NCBI GenBank assembly: GCA_045660125.1
Contig: JAZRDG010000074.1
Span: 1-8,891, forward strand
DNA: 8,891 nt
Direction of reading: 5' to 3'
Source: SVQP01 sp045660125
Lineage (GTDB): Bacteria > Bacillota > Clostridia > Oscillospirales > CAG-272
Shown: in pieces, positions 1-4,777 of the stretch
Layout of the letters: every line of letters starts with the position of its first letter
Position numbering within the stretch: position 1 is the first letter of the stretch
Position numbers and translations under genes: made by a program
Notes under the pieces: generated by a model
The model's input: the letters and a program-made list of their open reading frames with translations, nothing else
Told to the model about the DNA's origin: nothing
Databases searched by the model: none

Positions 1-156
1 CTATGCGCAGTGATGTTATGGCTTTGTCATAGTGATGTTGCGCTATGCGCAGTGATGTTATGGCTTTGTCATAGTGATGTTGCGCTATGCGCAGTGATGT
101 TATGGCTTTGCCATAGTGATGTTGTGCTATGCGCAGTGATGTTGTCGCGTTGCGAC
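1..156 (+). repeat. AGTGATGTT/hairpin tandem array 1 (left end cut by window)
   Basis: Seven exact copies of AGTGATGTT start at 9, 31, 51, 73, 93, 115 and 135, spaced alternately 22 and 20 bases, giving a 42-bp compound unit. Units 1-42 and 43-84 are identical; unit 85-126 differs at two bases (111 and 125). Each gap is a short hairpin: ATGGC-TTT-GTCAT (18-30, 60-72; GCCAT arm in 102-114), GCGC-TAT-GCGC (40-50, 82-92; GTGC arm in 124-134), and GTCGC-GTT-GCGAC (144-156). Both substitutions keep pairing through a G.T/G.C exchange on the plus strand. The array abuts the stop codon of the minus-strand gene ending at 159. Its left boundary lies outside the window. The function is unknown and I cannot assign it to a named repeat family. 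Confidence 0.9.
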
Positions 157-158
157 AG

Positions 159-1775
159 TTATTCGCTGCCTACGGTCAGCGAATACTCCCAAACGATCTC
201 GTCACCGTCCGAGAGGGTGTAGGCGGCGCAGCCCATCGAGGGGATGACGCCGTTTACCTTGTAATTCCAGCCCGAAAGTGCACCGTGCTGCTGCTCGTAC
301 AGGTATTCGATGCCGCGCACGTAAGCGCTCTCGCCCGCGCCGCTTGCATCCACGTGCAAGCCGTGCTTGCGGGATGCCTCGATCAGAATATCGTAAACCG
401 TCTCGCCTGCCTCGATCTGGTAGGTCTCGGTGGCAAGAATGATGCCGTCCGTGGGCAAATGGTCAACGTCCGCAAGATCGGGCACGGCGTCGCAACGAAT
501 GCTCAGCGTCACCGAGCCGATGGGGTTTTGCTTGGTCGCGCTCTCGCCGTTGTAATAGTCTTCGGGCGTGCGAATGTCGATCAGCATTATAGCTGCGATC
601 AGGACAGCGACTGCCAGCCCCAACGCAATAAAGTTCTTGTAGTGCTTTTTGCCAAGCGCGATCAGCACGATGCAGCCGATCATGCCAAGCACCAGCACGA
701 CCGCACAGGCGATCGGCTTGTAGGAAAGCGTGTCCGAGGCATTGCTTTCGGGCTCTGCGTCCGGCACGGGGGCGAGCGGTGCGGTCGGCGATTCGCTTGA
801 CTCGGGAGAGGTTTGCACCTCGTCCGGGCGTGCGCCGTCAAGGTCGTAGAGCGGTGTCAATCCTTGCGCAAATCGCAGATACGCGGTCGCGGCACAAAGC
901 ACCTGCGCGGTGGCTGCCGCACTGTATGCGCCGCCCTCGGCGTGGGCGTATCCGCCCTCGGAAAGCGCAAAATGCGCCATCGCGTCAAACAGCGTGCTGC
1001 CGTTTTTGATAAAGCGTGCGTCGGTGCTGGGGTCAATTCCCAGCGCGCACAGGGCAATGATGACCTGAGCAGCACTCTCGGGGTTCTCCACGCCGTAGCT
1101 GACAAAGCCGCCGCGCGCGGTCTGCTTTTCCGAGAGCAGGGTAAGTGCGCGATCGATCGCGGTGCTGACGCTTTGCGCGTCACGGTAGGGTGCAAGGGAT
1201 TGCAGGGTCATGGCGGTCACGTCCGCATCCGAGCCGCTGCCGCTGACCGCCCAGCCTCCGTCCTGCTTTTGCAGGGAAAGTATCTCGTCCAAAATCTGCT
1301 CGGTGCTCATCGGCGTCTTGTAGCCGTTGGCTGCAAGGTGCAGCCCGTATACGTAGCTCATTACGCCCAAAGTGCCCACCGTGCTATCCAAGGTCTGCGA
1401 AATATAGGCGTCGGTGCTGCCGATGGCGGCAAGCGTCAGCGCGTATTTTTGCTTGGTGGTGGCAGAGGGAACGGTGTTTTTGTCAAGATAAGAGAGCAAT
1501 GCCTGCTCGTAGGCGGTAAAATCGTAGTCGCCGCTTTGCGCAAGGCACAGGACGTACCACTCAGCCCCCACGCCTGCTTGGGAGGAGAGCGTGGTGTCGA
1601 TCCATGCCTGCGTGGTCGTGCCGTCTTGCGCAAAGGCGTAAATGCTTTCCGTAATTGCTTGCGCTTGCGCTTGCGCGGTAGCCTCCGCGCCGCTTTCAGC
1701 ACTCGCCGTCAGCGTGCCGAAGCACAAAAGCAAGCACAAAAGACAGCTAAAAAGTGCCAAAAGCTTACATTTCAT
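159..1775 (-). CDS. Membrane-tethered transcobalamin/intrinsic-factor-like protein: alpha/alpha toroid, two TM helices, DUF4430 domain
   Basis: A protein of 538 residues with no close namesake I recognise, but clear domain order. Residues 1-26 form a Sec signal peptide ending ASA. Residues about 30-305 are helical repeats of the terpenoid-cyclase/prenyltransferase toroid type, with QKQDGGW (169-175), RGGFVSYG (221-228) and SEGGYAHAEGG (272-282) as the recurring G-G-aromatic motifs. Residues about 315-348 are a Pro/Ser/Glu-rich linker. Two hydrophobic helices (about 354-374 and 382-399) enclose a short basic GKKHYKN loop, so both flanking domains should lie outside the cell. Residues about 420-533 match DUF4430, including SGWNYKVNG (501-509) and LSDGDEIVWEYS (521-532). 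A toroid followed by this beta domain is the plan of transcobalamin and intrinsic factor. Together with the upstream cobalamin riboswitch it suggests corrinoid binding at the surface; this is inferred, not shown. The start lies 6 bases after the preceding stop. Its likely RBS, GGGAG at 1788-1792, is inside the preceding gene and about 12 bases away, so translational coupling is plausible. Confidence 0.87.
   Translation of the reverse strand: MKCKLLALFSCLLCLLLCFGTLTASAESGAEATAQAQAQAITESIYAFAQDGTTTQAWIDTTLSSQAGVGAEWYVLCLAQSGDYDFTAYEQALLSYLDKNTVPSATTKQKYALTLAAIGSTDAYISQTLDSTVGTLGVMSYVYGLHLAANGYKTPMSTEQILDEILSLQKQDGGWAVSGSGSDADVTAMTLQSLAPYRDAQSVSTAIDRALTLLSEKQTARGGFVSYGVENPESAAQVIIALCALGIDPSTDARFIKNGSTLFDAMAHFALSEGGYAHAEGGAYSAAATAQVLCAATAYLRFAQGLTPLYDLDGARPDEVQTSPESSESPTAPLAPVPDAEPESNASDTLSYKPIACAVVLVLGMIGCIVLIALGKKHYKNFIALGLAVAVLIAAIMLIDIRTPEDYYNGESATKQNPIGSVTLSIRCDAVPDLADVDHLPTDGIILATETYQIEAGETVYDILIEASRKHGLHVDASGAGESAYVRGIEYLYEQQHGALSGWNYKVNGVIPSMGCAAYTLSDGDEIVWEYSLTVGSE
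161..184. repeat. 8-bp inverted repeat at the 3' end of the toroid/DUF4430 gene
   Basis: ATTCGCTG (161-168) and CAGCGAAT (177-184) pair across an 8-base loop, within the last codons of the minus-strand gene and next to array 1. No T-run follows on the minus strand, so it is not a classical terminator. It may be coincidental, or the terminal hairpin of the adjoining array. Confidence 0.45.
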
Positions 1776-1781
1776 ATGTAT

Positions 1782-2576
1782 TTAGTTCTCCCTCTTCTTG
1801 ATGCAGAGGAGTGCCAAGGGGAGCAGTGCAATCAGGCTTGCGCCAACGATTGCGCCGCAGCCCTTTTCCTCTTCGGGGATTTCTGCTATGGCTTGGGTAA
1901 CCGTGATGCTGCATACGGGCGGTACCAGCGTTTGCGTTTCGCTCTTTGCGCTGATCACGGTGATGCCGGTCACGTTGCGCTGAAAGGTAGCCTTTCCGTC
2001 CTCGTCGGTCACGATGCCGGTGGGAGCGCCGTCCACTATGATGGTCGCACCCTTGACGGGATAGGTAATGGGATTCCAGTTCTCGTCATAGCCTGCCGCC
2101 ATGAGCGTCAGCGTGATATCCTCGCCTGCCTCAACCGTTTTGGTGGATACGTCAAAATACGTGTATACGTCGCTCCAGTCGCTGCTTGCGTAAACGAAAG
2201 CGGTGATCTGGTCGCCGTGCTTGATGGGGTCTGCCAGACTCATGCAGGATGCGTTGTTGAGATAATAGCCGTAAGCGCCCGATTCGTCGCCCCAAAGCTT
2301 GCTCATGCTAACGCCGTATTCACCGGAGTAGTAGCTATATCCTGCGTCTGCGCCACCCTCGTACATCTGTTGGTGTACGCCCAACAGCGCGTCATTGACC
2401 GTGTATGCGCCGTCGGCATCGTGGTCATGGATGGTGACGGGGATCTGCGCGGCAACCAATTCTCCCTTGACCGAGATCGTGACGTAAACCTCGGGCTCTT
2501 CTTGTGCGTTTACGGTAAGCGTCAGCACAGAAAGCGCAAGGCAAAGGATCGTGACGAGTGCAAGTGTGTGTTTCAT
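1782..2576 (-). CDS. Secreted, C-terminally anchored protein with DUF4430-like and Ig-like domains
   Basis: A protein of 264 residues. The start at 2576 is chosen over longer in-frame extensions because it opens a clean signal peptide (residues 1-24, ending VNA) and has AAGGAG at 2585-2590, 8 bases upstream. It overlaps the upstream gene's stop as ATGA. Residues about 28-142 resemble DUF4430-type beta domains: AYGYYLNNASCMSLAD (101-116) and IKHGDQITAFVY (118-129). A D-x-D-x-D-G-x-x-T-x-x-D loop at 51-62 looks like an EF-hand or dockerin calcium loop. Residues about 145-226 look like a carboxypeptidase-regulatory or Ig-like beta domain (DGAPTGIVTDEDGKATF, 182-198). The C-terminus is acidic residues, a KGCGAIVG motif (238-245), a hydrophobic helix (about 243-259) and the basic tail KKREN, which is a membrane anchor or sorting signal. 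It lies between the riboswitch and the toroid/DUF4430 gene, so a shared role in surface capture of a corrinoid is inferred. Confidence 0.85.
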   Translation of the reverse strand: MKHTLALVTILCLALSVLTLTVNAQEEPEVYVTISVKGELVAAQIPVTIHDHDADGAYTVNDALLGVHQQMYEGGADAGYSYYSGEYGVSMSKLWGDESGAYGYYLNNASCMSLADPIKHGDQITAFVYASSDWSDVYTYFDVSTKTVEAGEDITLTLMAAGYDENWNPITYPVKGATIIVDGAPTGIVTDEDGKATFQRNVTGITVISAKSETQTLVPPVCSITVTQAIAEIPEEEKGCGAIVGASLIALLPLALLCIKKREN

Positions 2577-2902
2577 GGGTTGTTCTCCTTTTGATTTTGA
2601 ATTTTTACGTCGGCTGCGGGAAGTCCGTCGTGCTCTGCTGCCTTTTTCGCAAGCTTGGCTGCGGTGCGGTTTCTTTTGGCTTGTATGTGTTTTTGCCTGT
2701 TTTTCTCGGCTCGGTCGCCGTCGCGCACGGCTTTTATGCCTGCCGCCTCCAAAGCGCGCGGCCAAGGGCCGAGATGCGCCTTGATGGCAACCACCTCGCG
2801 CTCGGTAAAGTCCGAACGCTTCGGGTAGCGCTCGCCACCCAGCTCCCGATGCTTTTGTACCAAAAGGGAAATGCAATCCTGTCTTGTGAGTTTGTCGCTC
2901 AT
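2573..2902 (-). CDS. Small basic protein with homing-endonuclease-associated-repeat-like motif
   Basis: A protein of 109 residues and the first gene after the riboswitch leader. The start is well supported: AGGAGGA (2907-2913) lies 4-5 bases upstream of ATG 2902. The stop TGA overlaps the next gene's ATG as ATGA, typical of co-translated genes. Residues about 6-57 resemble the repeat found beside HNH and homing endonucleases: a helix, then RYPKRSDF (25-32), then LGPWPRALEAAGIK (44-57). That module is thought to bind DNA. Residues 58-90 are very rich in Lys and Arg. No nuclease motif (HNH or LAGLIDADG) is visible, so cutting activity is not supported. Its link to the downstream surface proteins is unclear. 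It could be a small DNA- or RNA-binding regulator, or a passenger gene inserted into the operon. Confidence 0.75.
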   Translation of the reverse strand: MSDKLTRQDCISLLVQKHRELGGERYPKRSDFTEREVVAIKAHLGPWPRALEAAGIKAVRDGDRAEKNRQKHIQAKRNRTAAKLAKKAAEHDGLPAADVKIQNQKENNP

Positions 2903-2921
2903 GTTGTCCTCCTGCTTTTTT

Positions 2922-3007
2922 CGCGGGCGACCACAGGTCGCCCCTACGAGAATGAAAGATACGAGGCAAGCCCTACGGACCGTAGGGGCGACCTGTGGTC
3001 GCCCGCG
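2922..3007. repeat. 27-bp perfect inverted repeat with hairpin arms (REP/MITE-like)
   Basis: The arms 2922-2948 and 2981-3007 are exact reverse complements over 27 bases. Each arm is also a hairpin by itself: GGGCGACC-ACA-GGTCGCCC on the left, GGGCGACC-TGT-GGTCGCCC on the right. A further small inverted repeat, CCCTACGG/CCGTAGGG (2971-2978 and 2980-2987), overlaps the right arm. The 32-base centre is not obviously coding. This looks like a short dispersed palindromic element with no transposase of its own. It lies in the leader between the riboswitch terminator and the first gene, so it would be transcribed into a very stable hairpin just upstream of that gene's RBS. Confidence 0.85.
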
Positions 3008-3021
3008 TACCTTTTGATACC

Positions 3022-3062
3022 AAACAAAAAACGCTTTCTTACCGTTTTCGGTAAAAAAGCGT
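3022..3062 (-). terminator. Intrinsic terminator of the riboswitch leader
   Basis: On the minus strand ACGCTTTTTTACCG (3062-3049) pairs with CGGTAAGAAAGCGT (3044-3031). This is a 14-bp stem with one U.G pair and an AAAA loop, followed at once by TTTTTTGTTT. It lies downstream of the aptamer and upstream of the first gene, the right place for a transcriptional expression platform. CCGTTTTC upstream on the minus strand (3128-3121) is complementary to GAAAACGG spanning the loop and stem (3049-3042), so it could form the competing antiterminator. Alternatively, the terminator may belong to a dispersed repeat. Confidence 0.85.
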
Positions 3063-3194
3063 AGCGATTCTCACTCGGCACAAGATACACTTCGGGCATA
3101 CCGCCCCCTTGGCGCAAGCTGAAAACGGCTACACTTTTCATGTCCAAAAATGTTCTGCCTCGCGTTTGCCGCGCAAGGAAAGGATCGATCCTGA

Positions 3195-3300
3195 CCTGCG
3201 CCGCATTGCCCGGTGGGTATTCCGACTGTAACGGTAATGACGGTTGCGACGGATTTTCACCGAACTTCCCCCTGATCCGTAGAACCGAGCTGCGAAAAAT
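3195..3300 (-). promoter_or_regulatory. Cobalamin (B12) riboswitch aptamer
   Basis: Read on the minus strand, this stretch carries the conserved core of the cobalamin riboswitch. A GGGGGAAG box is followed by CGGTGAAAATCCG (minus strand of 3249-3261), then GCAACCGTCATTACCG, then AGTCGGAATACCCACC (minus strand of 3211-3226), the counterpart of the canonical AGTCAGGATACCTGCC element. The peripheral arms look short. It starts soon after a consensus minus-strand promoter and is followed by an intrinsic terminator and the three-gene operon. Family knowledge predicts that bound cobalamin turns the downstream genes off. Boundaries are approximate because the outer stems were not folded. Confidence 0.88.
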
Positions 3301-3314
3301 ATTACGTTGACTTC

Positions 3315-3343
3315 ATTGTAGCACGGCGCGGTGAAATTGTCAA
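3315..3343 (-). promoter_or_regulatory. Sigma-A promoter of the riboswitch operon
   Basis: On the minus strand TTGACA (3343-3338) and TACAAT (3320-3315) are separated by exactly 17 bases. Transcription would start near 3308, just before the riboswitch aptamer. The -35 box lies only about 30 bases from that of the divergent plus-strand promoter. Confidence 0.85.
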
Positions 3344-3357
3344 GGGTGCGCGTGCTT

Positions 3358-3380
3358 TTTTGCATTTATCTCTTGCAAAA
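3358..3380. promoter_or_regulatory. Inverted repeat overlapping the -35 box (possible operator)
   Basis: TTTTGCA (3358-3364) and TGCAAAA (3374-3380) form a 7-bp inverted repeat with a 9-base centre. The right arm covers the -35 box of the aldo/keto reductase promoter, and the site lies between two divergent promoters. The position suits a repressor or activator site, but no bound factor can be named and chance is possible. Confidence 0.35.
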
Positions 3381-3401
3381 TGCGCGCGTTTCCTGTATAA
3401 T
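3373..3401 (+). promoter_or_regulatory. Sigma-A promoter of the aldo/keto reductase gene
   Basis: TTGCAA (3373-3378) and a perfect TATAAT (3396-3401) are spaced by 17 bases. Transcription would start near 3408, giving a leader of about 27 bases before the RBS GGAGG (3424-3428) and the ATG at 3435. Confidence 0.8.
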
Positions 3402-3434
3402 GAAAGAAAAAATCCAACTAACTGGAGGTTTCTT

Positions 3435-4568
3435 ATGGTTTACAAGAATTTTAACGGCGTAGCGCTCAGCGCGCTGGGTATGGGCTGCATGCGTCTGCCC
3501 CAAAAGAGTGAGGTCGGTGCAGATATTGACGAGGTCGCACTTGCAGAAATGGTCGAGCTTGCCATGAGCCGTGGCGTGAACTATTTTGACACCGCATGGG
3601 TATATCATCAGGGGAAGAGTGAGGAGTTTATGGGCAGAGCGCTTGCCAAGTATCCTCGCGAAAACTTTTACATCGCCACCAAGTTCCCGGGCTTCTCGCC
3701 CGATTTCTGGGGCAACGCGCCCACCATCTTTGCCAAGCAGCTGGAGCGCCTTGGCATGGATTACGTTGACTATTATTTGGTGCACAGCGTCACCGAGTCC
3801 AACATCGAGCAGTACCTTGACACCGAAAAGTACGGTGACGTGGAGTATCTGATCTCGGAAAAGAAGGCAGGTCGCATCAAGCACCTCGGATTTTCCACGC
3901 ACGGCACGCTTGCTACCATGAAGAGATTCCTTGACAAGTACGCGTCCGAGATGGAGTTCTGCCAGATCCAGCTCAACTATCTGGATTACAAGCTGCAGAA
4001 CGCCAAGGAGAAGATCGAGCTGATCCGCTCTTACGGTCTTGGCGTTTGGGTCATGGAGCCCGTGCGCGGCGGCAGACTTGCAAATCTTGAGCCCGAATAC
4101 ATGGCAAAGCTGGAGGCACTGCGTCCCGGCGTAAGCGCACCCGAGTGGGCGTTCAGATTCCTGCAGTCCATCCCCGAGGTGGTGGTCACGCTGTCGGGCA
4201 TGTCCAACATGGAGCAGCTGGAGCAGAACATTACCACCTTTGATTCCGAAACTCTACTGACCGAGCAGGAGTGGAATACCCTGTTGGAGATCGCGGACGA
4301 TATGATCGCGAAAAAGACGCTGCCCTGCACAAATTGCCGTTATTGCACGCCTTACTGCGCACAGGAGTTGAATATTCCACAAATGATTAAGTTTTATAAT
4401 GCGCAAATGTACCCTGAGCACGCAGGAGAGGTCAAGGCGCAGGTTCGTGCGCTGCCCGATGAGCAAAAGCCCACCGCGTGCATCGCTTGCCGCGCCTGCG
4501 AGGACGTTTGTCCGCAGAACATCAAGATCTCCGAAATGATGGCAGAGCTGGCAAAGCGCACTTGCTGA
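3435..4568 (+). CDS. Aldo/keto reductase with C-terminal 2[4Fe-4S] ferredoxin domain
   Basis: A protein of 377 residues. The start at 3435 follows GGAGG (3424-3428) and a good promoter; the longer reading frame from 3360 would begin upstream of the -10 box. Residues 1-290 form the (beta/alpha)8 aldo/keto reductase barrel, with LGMGCMRLP near the start and the catalytic tetrad at D52 and Y57 (FDTAWVY), K83 (TKFPG) and H117 (YLVHS). Residues about 297-365 carry two CxxCxxCxxxC motifs (C298, C301, C304, C308 and C349, C352, C355, C359), enough for two [4Fe-4S] clusters. This fusion is common in strict anaerobes. It suggests oxidoreduction of a carbonyl substrate coupled to an iron-sulfur carrier rather than to NAD(P)H alone, in the cytoplasm. 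The substrate cannot be inferred. It is divergent from the B12 operon and followed by repeat array 2. Confidence 0.93.
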   Translation: MVYKNFNGVALSALGMGCMRLPQKSEVGADIDEVALAEMVELAMSRGVNYFDTAWVYHQGKSEEFMGRALAKYPRENFYIATKFPGFSPDFWGNAPTIFAKQLERLGMDYVDYYLVHSVTESNIEQYLDTEKYGDVEYLISEKKAGRIKHLGFSTHGTLATMKRFLDKYASEMEFCQIQLNYLDYKLQNAKEKIELIRSYGLGVWVMEPVRGGRLANLEPEYMAKLEALRPGVSAPEWAFRFLQSIPEVVVTLSGMSNMEQLEQNITTFDSETLLTEQEWNTLLEIADDMIAKKTLPCTNCRYCTPYCAQELNIPQMIKFYNAQMYPEHAGEVKAQVRALPDEQKPTACIACRACEDVCPQNIKISEMMAELAKRTC

Positions 4569-4574
4569 CGCAAG
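4561..4574 (+). repeat. Stem-loop spanning the stop codon of the aldo/keto reductase
   Basis: CTTGC (4561-4565) and GCAAG (4570-4574) form a 5-bp stem with the TGA stop codon in the loop. It lies just before the first AGTGATGTT of array 2 and may be the array's first hairpin. Chance is possible at this size. Confidence 0.4.
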
Positions 4575-4582
4575 CACTTTGT

Positions 4583-4696
4583 AGTGATGTTTTTGCTGCG
4601 CAAAAGTGATGTTTTTGCTGCGCGAAAGTGATGTTTTCGCTGCGCGAAAGTGATGTTCGCGCTTCGCGCGAGTGATGTGTTCCGCGTGCGCGGAAC
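4583..4696 (+). repeat. AGTGATGTT/hairpin tandem array 2
   Basis: AGTGATGTT starts at 4583, 4605, 4627 and 4649, with a variant AGTGATGTG at 4671, giving an exact 22-base period. The 13-base gaps are hairpins with changing stems: TTTGC-TGC-GCAAA (4592-4604), TTTGC-TGC-GCGAA (4614-4626, one T.G pair), TTCGC-TGC-GCGAA (4636-4648) and CGCGC-TTC-GCGCG (4658-4670). The last copy is followed by a longer palindrome, GTTCCGCG-TG-CGCGGAAC (4679-4696). The first three hairpins look like successive steps of compensatory change. The array lies directly downstream of the aldo/keto reductase and shares its word and plan, but not its stem sequences, with array 1. Confidence 0.92.
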
Positions 4697-4705
4697 GTTG
4701 TGGTA

Positions 4706-4734
4706 GAAATTTGCCTGTAGCAAATTTCAATTTT
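4706..4734 (+). terminator. Hairpin plus T-run closing array 2 (putative terminator)
   Basis: GAAATTTGC (4706-4714) and GCAAATTTC (4720-4728) form a perfect 9-bp stem with a CTGTA loop, followed by AATTTTA. It is AT-rich and its T-run is short, so termination would be moderate. It would end transcription from the aldo/keto reductase and through the array. Confidence 0.5.
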
Positions 4735-4777
4735 ATCTGGATTCACAAGTGATGAAAGCTTTTGAAAGGGGATAGGT

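Noticed and set aside
1..156. CRISPR array
   Set aside because: The repeated word is only 9 bases, the intervening 11-13 bases are self-complementary and some are identical to each other, and no cas genes are present.
10..222. Plus-strand 70-residue reading frame with repeated MLWLCHSDV
   Set aside because: It is only the translation of repeat array 1; it has no ribosome binding site and runs antisense into the toroid/DUF4430 gene.
813..2594. Plus-strand 593-residue reading frame
   Set aside because: It is antisense to two genes with clear signal peptides, domains and RBSs, and has no recognisable domain or start signal.
2577..2969. N-terminal extension of the 264-residue protein upstream of 2576
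   Set aside because: The extension would bury the signal peptide, overlaps the small upstream gene in another frame and crosses the inverted repeat.
2944..3147. Minus-strand 67-residue reading frame in the leader
   Set aside because: It runs through the riboswitch terminator and into the inverted repeat, with no RBS; more likely non-coding leader, although a leader peptide cannot be fully excluded.
4711..4739. Promoter TTGCCT-N17-TATCTG before the DUF5107 gene
   Set aside because: Matches to consensus are poor and the -35 box lies inside the terminator-like hairpin.
4748..4754. Further AGTGATG copy just before the DUF5107 RBS
   Set aside because: Out of phase with the 22-base period, lacks the final bases of the word and has no standard hairpin; probably chance.
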